64,000 nucleotides of DNA from Algoriphagus sp. CAU 1675 (GTDB lineage: Bacteria > Bacteroidota > Bacteroidia > Cytophagales > Cyclobacteriaceae): assembly GCF_029222925.1 (NCBI RefSeq), contig NZ_JARHUI010000007.1:1-64000 (forward strand). The letters run 5' to 3'. Below are positions 53,102 through 64,000 of the stretch, piece after piece; position 1 is the first letter of the stretch; the number at the start of each line of letters is the position of its first letter. The notes beneath the pieces were generated by a model that worked only from the letters and a program-made list of their open reading frames with translations, was not told the DNA's origin and ran no database searches. The translations under genes and the position numbers were made by a program.

Positions 53102-56100
53102 TCAACGAACCAAGGTAAATGCACCGTTGACTTCTTCTTTCTCAAACTCTCCATCCAATGCAAACTCATATTGTAATAAATAAGAATAAACTCCGGGAGG
53201 CATAAATTCTCCCTCAAAAATCCCGTCCCAACCTGAAGATCCACTATACATCAGTTGTCCCCATCTATTAAAGACAAACAACTCAAAAGTGATACTACAA
53301 TTTGAAACTGGAACGAAAGGCCCCTCTACTGGATTGAAACCGCTTGGCATTCTAACCTGGGGTTTTGCTTCAGAAACTTTGCCAGCCCCGGACACCTCAC
53401 AGCCATTGGAGTCCGTAACACGGACAAAAAATTCACCCGAAGCCAATTGGTCAATATTCTGAGTTGATAATCCGTTCTCCCATTCAAAGAAATAAGGAGG
53501 AGTTCCACCCGAAGGAACAACCTTTAATCCCCCATCCAAACCGCCAGGGCAACCTGGACTCTCCTCTATAAATTCCAAACTTAGCTCTTCAGGCCCTCCC
53601 ACCTCTGCCTCAAATTCCAAAGTACATCCCTTGCTATCCATCAACTGTAATTGGTGTATTCCTTTGGAAAAACCAATTATCGTTAGCTGATTCCCATCCC
53701 ATTCAGATTCAAAGCCCGCAATAGAATAAGGAGCTGTCCCTCCTTTTACTTCCAAAATCAAACTTCCGTCCTCTGAGGAGGAACAAGAAGTCCATTTGGA
53801 ATCAATCATCCCCAACTCCAATGGTTTAGGATCTACCAATTCTACTTCCAAAAGTTTGGTTGCACATCCCGAAAGATCTGTGACTCTTACTTCATAAGTA
53901 CCGGAAGAAAGCCCTTCTGCAAAAGGTTCTTCCAAATTTGAATTGTGAACCCAGACAAATACAAACTCACCTGAACCTCCACTTACACTCAATTCTATTC
54001 TCCCATCGACACTCCCCGGGCAACTTGGGTTTTCCACCTCCTCCACTTGGACAATTAATTCCTCATAAATAGAAAACACCAAGGCTTCGGAAGTTCCGGC
54101 ACAACTCCCATCTACTACGTTACTTTCCTCATAAAACAAGGATCGAACAGGCGCATTTAAATCCCAATTCACCTCAACTTCGACTGTATTTTGCCCTGAA
54201 AGAATTTGTCCCCCTTCCACATACCATACATAATTCTTGTCATCTGAAGGATATGGAATTGAATAGAGAAAAATAGAAGCTAGAGTTCCACAAATCCCCT
54301 CTTGACCTTCAGGCTTTTCAGGGATAAAATCGTCCGTGATTTCCACCTTAATTTCCAAAACTTCACCCAAACATCCATTTTCAGCAACAGGAATGGCACG
54401 GACATAGGCATCTTGATTGGCAATCCCCCAATCTATGGTAATTGAGGAATCATCCTGAGAAATGATGGTTCCACCTGACTGCTCCCAAAGAACAGAATAC
54501 ACTTGTTCGGGATTTTCAAGAAAGTAAACAGTCTCACGGCTGTCCGGGCAAACTGATTCCGGACCTTTTAATTCGGCTGAGACTCGGTTCACTTCCACTT
54601 CAAATGTAAATTCAGTTTCAGCACCACAACTTTGCTCGCCGGTTGAAGCATAAACGGTTACCAAAAACTTCCCTTCTTTTTCGTAGATATGAGTAACCTC
54701 CTGTCCTGAAACCCATTCAGATCCATCTCCAAAATCCCACTCGAAAACCTTAAACTCAGAGTTTTCAGGAAGTATTTCCCATGTTCCCTCTTGGTTCAAA
54801 CAGGCTACTTTATCACCATCTACTTCAAAATCATAAGTGGTTTCAGTTTCAAATTGGAGGTTTTGCAGACTAGCCCCAATTGCAAATCCATACGATTCAA
54901 TGGAGCCCGAACCATAAACATACCCTATAAAACCCTCAGGATTAATAAGTTGATTCACCCCAAAATTCACCTTGACCCTGGCATATTCAAAATCAGAACC
55001 TTGGATTGGCAAAAAATCTCCTCCTATATTCTGACCGTTTAGGATGGTTTGAGAAACAGCCGATTTGGGAACGAGTACCGTCAGATAATGAACTATATTC
55101 TGGTTAAAACTTCCGATGAGCTTTCCTGTAGAAAAAGTAATGTTTTTCAACCTTTGTTCATTGGGACTCAAAGTGAAAAGGGAAGGATCTCCCAATGGAG
55201 CCACTCCAAACTCATTACAGCCACCGCTTTTGGCAATTACGGCCACGGAAGACGGTTTACTGGTTTCAATTACTGCAGTCTCATTTTTGGCAAATTCAAA
55301 TTTGGCAAACTTTCTTGCGTTTAATGTTCCCACAAACTGCCCATTGATCCGGACTTCCGTATCATCCTGAGAAGCCAACACTTTTACGATTTCACCAGAG
55401 GTCCTTCCTGCTAGAGGGATATGGATATAGGATTTTCCCCAACTTTCCAGAGGATATGCCTGTTGGAAAATATGATCCCCGCTGGTTCCGCAATCTCCCG
55501 CACTGCTGGTCTTATTTCCACCAAATACCGCAACTAGTTTACAGTCGTTCTCACCCGCATTCAATACCCTGACCCTAGACCCAGTAAGATCTTCCAAAGC
55601 TTTAATTTGATAACTTTCCCCTTCATTTAAGATAAATCGAATCGGGGAACCTGCCGGAATTGTATTGACTGTTCTTGCACTGGGAATCACTTCCACTTCC
55701 GTATCATTGGAAGTTGCCACCACCAATAATGTACTTTCAAAATTCTGGTTACTTCCAGGGTTTTGACTGGGATCAAACACATCAAAATGGGCGGTCACCA
55801 AATACTCTGTACTCAAGGCAGTCAATGGCAATACAACGGTTCCATCCGAACTGTATTCCCTTCCGTTGATGGCGTGCAGCGTGATATCTCCAGATGATTT
55901 CACCCAAAAAGGCTTGTATTCAACTTTACCGCTTTCTCTGTGAATGGCACTTTCTTCATCCCCGTCAAATTCCCGGATCAACTGTTCTCCAGCTTCTAGT
56001 GAAAAAGTAATGGTTTGCTTGGGGGTTTGGATTGTTCCGGCAGCCTTTTCATTCGCAGTAATGATCAATACCACTCGGTCCGGCTGGGTATTTCTCCTGT

Positions 56101-56224
56101 TGTTATCCATGAAGCCTAGCAAGAACTCTCTCCCAACAGTACTAGTCTGCCCAAATGAAAAAAAACCGGGCAGGAGAAGAAAAAACAACAGAGTTACTTG
56201 TCGAATATAAAGGTCTATTCTCAT
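53102..56224 (-). CDS. large secreted protein: IgGFc-binding-like, PKD, SprB repeats, gliding-type C-terminal sorting domain
   Basis: About 1040 residues, exported (signal peptide about 1-26). The IgGFc-binding-like N-terminal part is about 30-450 (STVGREFLLGFMDN, VFGGNKTSSAGDCG, VLASQDDTEVRI). A PKD domain follows (WDFGDGSEWVSGQEVTHIYE), then two PKD-like units. Three SprB-type repeats (NPSCPGSVDGRIELSVSGG, SPGCPGGLDGGLKVVPSGG) precede a CHU_C/gliding C-terminal domain (VFNRWGQLMYSGSSGWDG, PPGVYSYLLQYEF). It is probably delivered to the cell surface by type IX secretion. Last gene of three paralogues. ATG at 56224; the frame runs on to a TTG at 56248. Confidence 0.85.
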   Translation of the reverse strand: MRIDLYIRQVTLLFFLLLPGFFSFGQTSTVGREFLLGFMDNNRRNTQPDRVVLIITANEKAAGTIQTPKQTITFSLEAGEQLIREFDGDEESAIHRESGKVEYKPFWVKSSGDITLHAINGREYSSDGTVVLPLTALSTEYLVTAHFDVFDPSQNPGSNQNFESTLLVVATSNDTEVEVIPSARTVNTIPAGSPIRFILNEGESYQIKALEDLTGSRVRVLNAGENDCKLVAVFGGNKTSSAGDCGTSGDHIFQQAYPLESWGKSYIHIPLAGRTSGEIVKVLASQDDTEVRINGQFVGTLNARKFAKFEFAKNETAVIETSKPSSVAVIAKSGGCNEFGVAPLGDPSLFTLSPNEQRLKNITFSTGKLIGSFNQNIVHYLTVLVPKSAVSQTILNGQNIGGDFLPIQGSDFEYARVKVNFGVNQLINPEGFIGYVYGSGSIESYGFAIGASLQNLQFETETTYDFEVDGDKVACLNQEGTWEILPENSEFKVFEWDFGDGSEWVSGQEVTHIYEKEGKFLVTVYASTGEQSCGAETEFTFEVEVNRVSAELKGPESVCPDSRETVYFLENPEQVYSVLWEQSGGTIISQDDSSITIDWGIANQDAYVRAIPVAENGCLGEVLEIKVEITDDFIPEKPEGQEGICGTLASIFLYSIPYPSDDKNYVWYVEGGQILSGQNTVEVEVNWDLNAPVRSLFYEESNVVDGSCAGTSEALVFSIYEELIVQVEEVENPSCPGSVDGRIELSVSGGSGEFVFVWVHNSNLEEPFAEGLSSGTYEVRVTDLSGCATKLLEVELVDPKPLELGMIDSKWTSCSSSEDGSLILEVKGGTAPYSIAGFESEWDGNQLTIIGFSKGIHQLQLMDSKGCTLEFEAEVGGPEELSLEFIEESPGCPGGLDGGLKVVPSGGTPPYFFEWENGLSTQNIDQLASGEFFVRVTDSNGCEVSGAGKVSEAKPQVRMPSGFNPVEGPFVPVSNCSITFELFVFNRWGQLMYSGSSGWDGIFEGEFMPPGVYSYLLQYEFALDGEFEKEEVNGAFTLVR

Positions 56225-56254
56225 CACTTTTTTATCCAGCTTCACCAAGGAAAT

Positions 56255-59200
56255 TTACCGGATTAAAGTGAAACTCCCTCTTTTTTCGGCCGATTGATTG
56301 GTGCCATCTTCCTCAAATTGATAAACTACCAAGTAAGTATAAACCCCAGGAGGAACATCTTCTCCTTTGGCTTTGCCATTCCAACCATCTGAACCCATAT
56401 AAATAATATTTCCCCAACGGTCAAAAACCTGCATTTCAAAATTCAAATAACAATTCGAAATTGGAACATACAAGCCTTCTTCGGGATTGAATCCGGTTGG
56501 CATTCTCACCTGGGGCTGGCTTTCCGCAATCATTCCATACGCTCTTACCTGACAACCATTTGCATCACTAACTGTTACAAAATATTGCCCTGAAGGAAGC
56601 CCACTAATCATTGAAGATGAATTTGCCACTCCTTGACCCATCGTCGCAATTGCCACAGGGCCTCCAGTATCCCATGAATAATTGTAAGGTGGAACACCCC
56701 CACTTACCTCCACGAATAAAGATCCGTTATTTCCACCGGGACAACCTGGACTGTTTTGCACAAATTGCAAAGTCATAGGTTCTCCCCCTGAAATCTCTCC
56801 CGTAAGAGGCAAGCTACAGCCCTCCGAATCTAAAATACTTAAGGAAAAAGGTCCAACAGAGAGGCCTGATGCATATAAATATGTTCCGTCCCAAGAGGAC
56901 TCTACACCTTCAATTTGATAAGGGGGAACGCCGCCAGAAAGCTTTACCCGGAAACTTCCATCATTTCCGTCTGAACATGTTGCAGTAAAATATTCAATCT
57001 GTCCTTCGGTTTGTATGCCGTCCGGATCTTCTAAAACTAAGGTGAACTCAGCATAACCACAACCGGACAAATCCACTACTTCAACTGTATAGGTTCCCGA
57101 TTCTAAGTTTTCCGCCAATGGACCTTCCAAAGTAGAATCATGACTCCACTTATAGGAAAAGTCTCCCGTTCCGCCAGCAACAACCAATGCCAATGAACCA
57201 TCTGAACCTCCGGGACAAGCTGGTGAAACTGGCACTACGTCCACTAATGAAATAGGGTCGATAATTTCTATTAGCAAGGTTTCGGAAATTTTGGAACAAA
57301 CGGATGGATCCGGACTGATCTCTACAAAGCCCAGGCTTCTTTCAGGAGCCGTAATATCCCAGACTACATCCACAGTCTCTGTACCATCCCCATTGATAAT
57401 TTCCCCACCGACAATATTCCATTGGTATGTATTACCACCGACCGGATTGCTTACTTCATAGGAAATTGATTGGATTTCTGGGCCGCATATGACCTGAGAA
57501 CCAACCGGAGGTCCTACTGTTTGAGTTTCTTCAGTGACAATTGCCAACTCTAACAACTGTCCGGGACAACCATCTTGTGTATAAGGAATAGCAGAAATCG
57601 ACCCGCTAGATCCTGGCTCTCCCTCCCAAAAAACTGTCAACGTCTTATCCGTCTCTGAAACAATCGTACCACCAATAACTTCTATCCAGTCAACAAACCC
57701 TACCAAATCGGGATTATTCAAAGAATAAGTGATTTCTGCCTGTGGACAAACTGAAGCCGAGCCTGAAATTTCAATTCCAGGAATAACAACCTCGGAAATT
57801 TTCTCAATGACAAGTTCCTTTGAAACACCACCACAAGCTCCTGTTCCAGAGTCATTTCTGACATAGTATATACTATTTTCTGGAGCGTCAAAATCCCATA
57901 ATACCTCAACGGAAACTGTTCCATTTCCACTTTGAATAGTTCCCCCTGTCACAAACCATTCATAAGTACTTTCAGAAGAAGGATTGGGAACTTCATAGGT
58001 TTTGCTTTGGGATTGTGGACCACAAATCTGGTTTTCACCGGTTGGTATTTCCAATTCCACAGTACTTCCAATTACCACAGGAATAGCGATAAGTTCGCCC
58101 TGACATCCATTGGGAGCATAGGGATATGCTTCCAATGAAGCGTTTGAATTCACATCTCCCCATTCAATCGTAATGGATTGGTCTGTAGAGGAAAGCACAG
58201 TCCCTCCAACCACATTACCCCACACGATTTTTTCAAAGTTGGAAGTATCTCCCAGGGTGTAGGTAATTTCAGAAAAAGCACAAACGGCATCAGGGCCAAG
58301 TACCTCAGCAACTACTTTTTTGACCTCTACTTCGAATATATACTCTTGTTCAAAAGCGCAAATTCCAGAACCTTTTGAGGCTAGAACAGTGACTGGGAAA
58401 ATTCCTTCTGTCTGAAAAGTATGAGAAACAATTTGCCCCGGACTAGCGGGGGTTCCATCTCCAAAATCCCAGGTAAAAGTATCAAATAACTTACTCTCAG
58501 GCACTATTTCCCAAACTCCCTCCTGCCCAAAACAAGCCACTCTGTCTCCGACAACTTCAAAGGGATAGGTACTATTGGCTTCATAAAGATCATTGGTAAA
58601 GGCTGCTCCAACAGAATAACCGTAGGAGTTCCTACTACCCAATCCATAAGCATATGCCAAAAACCCCTCGGGATTGGAAATTGTATTGGTTCCTTTATCA
58701 ATTTGCAGTTGAACAAAAGAAAACTCTGGATTCCCAGAGACTGGCTTGAATTGACTTCCAATATTATTCCCATTCAGCTCGGTCAAATTAACAGAGGAAG
58801 TTGGCACGATAATATTGACGTAGTGGTATAAAAAATCCATAAACCTGTCAGGGAAAATCGTCACTTCCTTCAACAGTTGATCATTGGAATTGTAAGTGAT
58901 AAGTGTAGGGTCTCCGAAGGTGGTTAGAGAACCTACATCACATGACTGGCTTTTTGAAATTACACTTACAGCAGAAGGTGCCGTAGTTTCAATTGCAACA
59001 ACCTCATCAGCCCCAAAATCAAAAGTCAGAAATTCACCTGCGTTGATTGTCCCGGAAGCTATACCATTTAAAAAGACCTGTGTTCCGTCCTGAGATGCCA
59101 AAACCTTGACCAACTCCCCCGATGCCCTTCCCATAAAAGGCACATGAATGTAAGAATTGCCCCAGAGGTAAGTTGGAAGAGTTTGCTGAAACAAATGATC

Positions 59201-59938
59201 TGAAGTACTACCACAAGTAGCTCCTTGAGTCATTTTATTTCCTCCGAAAACAGCAATGTACTTACAATCTCCCTCAACCCCATTGGTCACTTTTACACTG
59301 GATCCAGTGAGATCCCCCAAAGCTTTAAGCTGATAACTTTGATTGGCATTTAAAGAAATGGTTATAGGTGTATTAGCAGTTACACCACCTACTGTATTAG
59401 CTTTCGGGATTATTTCTATTTGGGTATCATCTTCCACTGCTACAATCAACAGGGTACTTTCAAGATTATCACCAACAGAGGGTTCATTATAATGTGAAGT
59501 AACCAGATAATCTTTCCCAAGGACTTCTATCGGCAAAACTAGGGTTGCATCAGAACTGGCCCCTCTAAGGTTATATGCATAAACTGCAATATCCCCAGAT
59601 GCGGAAATCTTCACTCCTTTTTCCTCAACCACTTCTGAATCTCTATGGATCATCCCATTTACAAGATCTGTAGTGGGTATTCTATATAAAAAAGTTTGAC
59701 CAGCCTGAAGAGAAAAGGAAGCAACAGTTTGATTCATAAATAGAATGGAACCTGAGGAAGCTTCTTGGGCGACTATCACAAATGCAGCCTCATCAACCCT
59801 GTTTTCCATGAATTTGTTTTCCATGAAACCAAGGTAAAACTCCCTACCTACTGTGTTGAGCTGCGCAAAACCGGCGTAGCTATTGAAAAATGAAACACAC
59901 ACAAAAAAGATTAGTACCAATCCTTTTAAGTGCTTCAT
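56255..59938 (-). CDS. large secreted protein, longest of three paralogues
   Basis: A 1227-residue exported protein (signal about 1-25). Same layout as its neighbours: IgGFc-binding-like head (NTVGREFYLGFMEN, VLASQDGTQVFLNG), PKD domain (WDFGDGTPASPGQIVSHTF), PKD-like units, SprB repeats (SPACPGGSDGSLALVVAGG) and a C-terminal sorting domain (VFDRWGNIIYMGSDGWNG). It is about 180 residues longer because a pair of PKD-like units occurs twice: compare GENQICGPQSQSKTYEV with GSQVICGPEIQSISYEV. Middle gene of the operon, 33 bp after the first. Confidence 0.85.
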   Translation of the reverse strand: MKHLKGLVLIFFVCVSFFNSYAGFAQLNTVGREFYLGFMENKFMENRVDEAAFVIVAQEASSGSILFMNQTVASFSLQAGQTFLYRIPTTDLVNGMIHRDSEVVEEKGVKISASGDIAVYAYNLRGASSDATLVLPIEVLGKDYLVTSHYNEPSVGDNLESTLLIVAVEDDTQIEIIPKANTVGGVTANTPITISLNANQSYQLKALGDLTGSSVKVTNGVEGDCKYIAVFGGNKMTQGATCGSTSDHLFQQTLPTYLWGNSYIHVPFMGRASGELVKVLASQDGTQVFLNGIASGTINAGEFLTFDFGADEVVAIETTAPSAVSVISKSQSCDVGSLTTFGDPTLITYNSNDQLLKEVTIFPDRFMDFLYHYVNIIVPTSSVNLTELNGNNIGSQFKPVSGNPEFSFVQLQIDKGTNTISNPEGFLAYAYGLGSRNSYGYSVGAAFTNDLYEANSTYPFEVVGDRVACFGQEGVWEIVPESKLFDTFTWDFGDGTPASPGQIVSHTFQTEGIFPVTVLASKGSGICAFEQEYIFEVEVKKVVAEVLGPDAVCAFSEITYTLGDTSNFEKIVWGNVVGGTVLSSTDQSITIEWGDVNSNASLEAYPYAPNGCQGELIAIPVVIGSTVELEIPTGENQICGPQSQSKTYEVPNPSSESTYEWFVTGGTIQSGNGTVSVEVLWDFDAPENSIYYVRNDSGTGACGGVSKELVIEKISEVVIPGIEISGSASVCPQAEITYSLNNPDLVGFVDWIEVIGGTIVSETDKTLTVFWEGEPGSSGSISAIPYTQDGCPGQLLELAIVTEETQTVGPPVGSQVICGPEIQSISYEVSNPVGGNTYQWNIVGGEIINGDGTETVDVVWDITAPERSLGFVEISPDPSVCSKISETLLIEIIDPISLVDVVPVSPACPGGSDGSLALVVAGGTGDFSYKWSHDSTLEGPLAENLESGTYTVEVVDLSGCGYAEFTLVLEDPDGIQTEGQIEYFTATCSDGNDGSFRVKLSGGVPPYQIEGVESSWDGTYLYASGLSVGPFSLSILDSEGCSLPLTGEISGGEPMTLQFVQNSPGCPGGNNGSLFVEVSGGVPPYNYSWDTGGPVAIATMGQGVANSSSMISGLPSGQYFVTVSDANGCQVRAYGMIAESQPQVRMPTGFNPEEGLYVPISNCYLNFEMQVFDRWGNIIYMGSDGWNGKAKGEDVPPGVYTYLVVYQFEEDGTNQSAEKRGSFTLIR

Positions 59939-59971
59939 GCTATGCTTTTGTCTTTTTCAATTTGGTTGAAT

Positions 59972-62900
59972 TTATCTAATAAGAACAAATGTCCCCTGTT
60001 TGTTTACCACTTTTATCTCTCCATCCAAAGGGAAGGAATACTGCAACCTAAAGGAATAAGTCCCAGGGGTTGATTTACTTCCATAAATCATGCCATCCCA
60101 ACCAGTATCCCCGAAATAGACCAATTGACCCCATCGATTGTAAATCCACAATTCAAACGATATTTCACAGTTTGAAACTGAAGAAAACAATTCCTGATCG
60201 ATTTCGGGCTTGAATCCGGTGGGCATCCGGACTTTGGGCGCTTCTTCTATCATCTCTCCTGTACCCATACCGACGCAGCCATTCGCATCTGTCACAGATA
60301 CAGAATAACTTCCTTTTGAAACACCAAGTAATTGATTGCCAAGGGTTGATTGAGCGTCCCAATAATAAACAAAAGGAGCGACACCACCAGCAGGCACGGC
60401 TAATAACTCCCCATTATTTCCTCCGGGGCAAGCTGGCTTTAAAAGCCTTACGTCCACTTCAGTAGCCAAGGGAGAAGTAATCTCGAAGGGAACTTCAATT
60501 TCACAGCCATTGGAATCGTAAACAATCCAAGAATACAATCCCTGTGGCATTGCGTCTATGGTTATGCTACTTGAAAACTCATTTACGCCATTGTAATCCA
60601 AACTATAAGGAGGTATTCCCCCGGTAATTTCTAGGGTGATTCTTCCATCCGGTTTCCCATAACAGGAAGTTCCTTCGGAATTCAATAAAACAACTTCCAA
60701 AGGTTCCGGTTCCACGATCTCGATATTTTCCAATTTTTTTTCACAGCCAATCTGATCGGTTACTTTGACTGAATAGGTTCCAGCTACAAGTCCAGAAATA
60801 GATGGGCTATCCAATTTAGAATCATGGGCCCACTCCACTTGATATGGCCCCACACCACCACTGATCTGAATACTAATTTCCCCTAATGCACTTCCAGAAC
60901 ATGAAAGGTTTTTCAAGTCAGAAACAGACAGCAATAATTCATCGGTAACATTAACTTCCAACTTTTCTGAAGTCCCTTCACATAAGGCATCAACTAAACT
61001 ATAAACCGTATAAGATACTTCACCCTTTATCCCTGCTTGATCCCAAACCACCCCAATCTCACCACTTCCCTCTCCTCCAATTATTTGTCCACCGGAAACA
61101 GTCCAATCATAAGCCCTTCCAGCACTGGAATTCGGAGCCGAATAGAAATAAGAAGCTGCTGGATCAAAACATACCTGAACTGCACCTTGAGGCAATTCTG
61201 CATCCAACCTTCGATTGATAATTACCGGCCAGACCTCTTCCTCACCGGGACAACCAGCCTCAGTATAGGGAATAGCCAAAAGTTGTGCAGAATCACTGGG
61301 GTCCCCCCACTTTACCAATACAGAATCACCATAGTTTTCAATGATCTCCCCTCCTGTAATGGAAAACTCCACGTGAGAAACATCTCCGATTTTATTGACT
61401 TTGTATACTATGCCTTCCTCGTTCGGACAAACAGAGGAAAGTCCCAAGATTTCAACTTCTGAAGGGTATACCTCGACGAAAAAGGACACTTCCTCCAATT
61501 CATCGCATGAATTGGGGCTTATTGCAGCCGAGACCTTTACCTCATATTCGCCGGGTTCGGAAAAAGTATGCAAAACATCCTTTCCTTCTTTCAAGGGTGA
61601 CCCATCTCCAAAATCCCAAAGGAAATAGGTGAAATCTGGATTCTCAGAAAGGATACTCCAACCGCCTTCCTGATTCAAACAGGCTGTTTTATCACCGCCA
61701 ACTTCAAATTCATAAGCTACCGATGTTTCAAAATTCAGGTTTTCCAATGCCGCTCCGGCAGCGTACCCATAGGACTCCAATTCACCAAAACCATAGGCAT
61801 ATGCTGCAAAACCATCAGGATTGGAAAGCCTGTGAACCCCTCGGCTGATATTGACACTTGCAATGGCAAAGCTTGGATCTGATGGAAGCAGTGAGAAACG
61901 ATTCCCTATCGCCTGCCCATCCAAAATAGTTTGATTTTCAGTACCTGCCTTGACCACTATATTGACATAATGGTTCACAATGGAGGGTAAATCCATAGAG
62001 TTGAAGGTAAGTTCTGTTAAAAATTGCTCGCTTGGACTGTAAGTGATCATAAAAGGGTCACCCGTCTGTGATCCTGCTGCGTTTGCAACATTACAAGCCT
62101 GACTTTTAGAAAACACCGTCACGGACGCAGGCTTGGACGTTTCAATCTTAGCAGACTGATTAGCGCCAAATTCCAAGGAAAGCCACTTCCCTTGATTGAT
62201 TACCCCTCTGAGGGCTCCATTGACGCGGACTTCTGTCCCATCCTCGGATGCAAGGACTTTAACCAATTCACCTGAGGTTCTCCCCGTAAGACCCACATGG
62301 ACAAAAGAAGTCCCCCATGTATTTACAGGGTAAGCCTGTTGAAAAAGATGGTCATTTGCTTCCCCGCAATTCCCTACTGAGGTCCATTTATTTCCTCCAA
62401 AGACCGCTATCTTTTTACATTCATCTCCACCATCTCCGACAACACGAACACGGGATCCAGTCAAATCAGCCTTTGCTTTCAATTGAAAACTTTGGCCTCT
62501 GTTGAGTTTGATTGTAAAAGGAGAGTTTCCCGGATATTGACTTTGAGTCGTAACGGATGTAGTGATTTCTATTTCTGTATCATTTTCTGTTGCCACTACC
62601 AAGAGTGTGCTTTCATCATTGATATTTCCATCGTATTGAACAAAAGCGGTGAGGGTTTCATAATGCGAAGTGATGTAATAATCACGTCCCAAGGTTCCTA
62701 CAGGAAGCACAACGGTTCCATCTGCACTTCTAACCCGCTCATTGAATGCATGAACTGCTATTTTACCTGAACTTGAGATATATACTCCCTTATTTTCAAC
62801 CGCCCCGGATGTCCGGTGTAGCAAATCCAGGTCGTCCGATGAAACACGTAGAGTATACTGCTGTCCTGAAGAGAGATTGAAATTGGCAACTCTCCCCAAA

Positions 62901-63124
62901 TATTCTATAGATCCAGAAGTATTCTCCGCCGCAGTAATCACCAACACGGCATAATCCGACGCCCCTATTCCTTGATTGGACGGCGGGATTTTATTGTTTT
63001 CCATAAAGCCAACCCAAAACTCTTTTCCAAGGGTTGAAACCTGGGCAAAGGCAACAAAATGTACTGCCAAAAACACCAAAAAAAACAGAAAGTAAACTTT
63101 CCTCATTTCTTCTTTTCCAAACAT
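59972..63124 (-). CDS. large secreted protein, first gene of the paralogous trio
   Basis: A 1050-residue exported protein. Signal peptide begins at Met1 or, more canonically, at the Met seven codons in (63106). It has the IgGFc-binding-like head (STLGKEFWVGFMEN, VFGGNKWTSVGNCG), PKD (WDFGDGSPLKEGKDVLHTF), PKD-like units, SprB repeats (KPACPGGNNGELLAVPAGG) and a sorting domain (IYNRWGQLVYFGDTGWDG, GTFVLIR). It transcribes into the other two and is divergent from the ABC-F gene. Ligand or role on the cell surface is unknown. Confidence 0.85.
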   Translation of the reverse strand: MFGKEEMRKVYFLFFLVFLAVHFVAFAQVSTLGKEFWVGFMENNKIPPSNQGIGASDYAVLVITAAENTSGSIEYLGRVANFNLSSGQQYTLRVSSDDLDLLHRTSGAVENKGVYISSSGKIAVHAFNERVRSADGTVVLPVGTLGRDYYITSHYETLTAFVQYDGNINDESTLLVVATENDTEIEITTSVTTQSQYPGNSPFTIKLNRGQSFQLKAKADLTGSRVRVVGDGGDECKKIAVFGGNKWTSVGNCGEANDHLFQQAYPVNTWGTSFVHVGLTGRTSGELVKVLASEDGTEVRVNGALRGVINQGKWLSLEFGANQSAKIETSKPASVTVFSKSQACNVANAAGSQTGDPFMITYSPSEQFLTELTFNSMDLPSIVNHYVNIVVKAGTENQTILDGQAIGNRFSLLPSDPSFAIASVNISRGVHRLSNPDGFAAYAYGFGELESYGYAAGAALENLNFETSVAYEFEVGGDKTACLNQEGGWSILSENPDFTYFLWDFGDGSPLKEGKDVLHTFSEPGEYEVKVSAAISPNSCDELEEVSFFVEVYPSEVEILGLSSVCPNEEGIVYKVNKIGDVSHVEFSITGGEIIENYGDSVLVKWGDPSDSAQLLAIPYTEAGCPGEEEVWPVIINRRLDAELPQGAVQVCFDPAASYFYSAPNSSAGRAYDWTVSGGQIIGGEGSGEIGVVWDQAGIKGEVSYTVYSLVDALCEGTSEKLEVNVTDELLLSVSDLKNLSCSGSALGEISIQISGGVGPYQVEWAHDSKLDSPSISGLVAGTYSVKVTDQIGCEKKLENIEIVEPEPLEVVLLNSEGTSCYGKPDGRITLEITGGIPPYSLDYNGVNEFSSSITIDAMPQGLYSWIVYDSNGCEIEVPFEITSPLATEVDVRLLKPACPGGNNGELLAVPAGGVAPFVYYWDAQSTLGNQLLGVSKGSYSVSVTDANGCVGMGTGEMIEEAPKVRMPTGFKPEIDQELFSSVSNCEISFELWIYNRWGQLVYFGDTGWDGMIYGSKSTPGTYSFRLQYSFPLDGEIKVVNKQGTFVLIR

Positions 63125-63171
63125 TTAGGCTTCAATATAAGCAACTGCAAAAAATAATCTCGATTAAATGA

Positions 63172-64000
<829 letters not shown>

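Noticed and set aside
56560..56590. GTTACA inside a surface-protein gene as an ECF promoter
   Set aside because: No matching second block at 15 bp, and it lies within coding sequence.

Overview
The window looks like chromosomal DNA of a free-living Bacteroidota, most likely order Cytophagales and close to Cyclobacteriaceae/Algoriphagus. This is inferred from gene content, not from a database search. The evidence is a SusC/SusD pair, three very large secreted proteins with gliding-associated C-terminal sorting domains, DUF3078 and DUF2490 proteins, TAnnTTTG-type promoters, few Shine-Dalgarno sites and moderate GC. No phage, insertion sequence or CRISPR array was seen.

Region 1 (about 1.3-14.1 kb) is a sugar-acid utilisation locus. 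It holds a two-domain DUF1080 lipoprotein, a Tat-exported Gfo/Idh/MocA oxidoreductase, SusC and SusD, a divergent LacI-type repressor, and the glucuronate-to-KDG enzymes UxaC, a B. subtilis-type UxuB (SDR) and UxuA. Three near-identical palindromes, one before each transcription unit, point to one LacI regulon. Region 2 (14.1-20.8 kb) holds a fatty acyl-CoA ligase, an acyl-CoA dehydrogenase, a small secreted protein, and a pncB-pncA-thioesterase operon.

Region 3 (20.9-29.95 kb) is the most coherent novel system. An ECF sigma factor overlaps a membrane anti-sigma-like TPR protein. Around them lie a lipoprotein gene, a DUF2490 / P-loop NTPase / ABC-membrane-domain operon, and an oppositely oriented operon of a lipoprotein plus a large exported TPR-CHAT protease. 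All four transcription starts are preceded by the same two-block promoter, GTTACA-N15-(T/C)CGAC, including the one on the opposite strand. This defines a local sigma regulon that ends in a CHAT protease.

Region 4 (29.95-50.2 kb) is mostly housekeeping: an EamA transporter, peroxiredoxin, LolD-like ATPase, SucC, tRNA-Arg, DUF3078, DUF202, Ppk1, GyrB, a probable glycine/ornithine-lipid acyltransferase pair, an rRNA methyltransferase, a class III aminotransferase, a penicillin-acylase-family hydrolase, MsrB, a PlsC/patatin/MBL-fold operon and AccA. Region 5 (50.35-51.86 kb) is an exact 378-bp tandem array built from tRNA-Asp pieces, a terminator and a small GIY-YIG nuclease gene. It lies next to two intact tRNA-Asp genes. 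The tRNA pieces carry inverted copies of a short palindrome, which suggests a tRNA-associated mobile or homing element.

Region 6 (52-63.1 kb) has galE and an operon of three paralogous secreted giants: IgGFc-binding-like head, PKD and PKD-like domains, SprB repeats and a gliding-type C-terminal sorting domain. The window ends inside an ABC-F ATPase gene.
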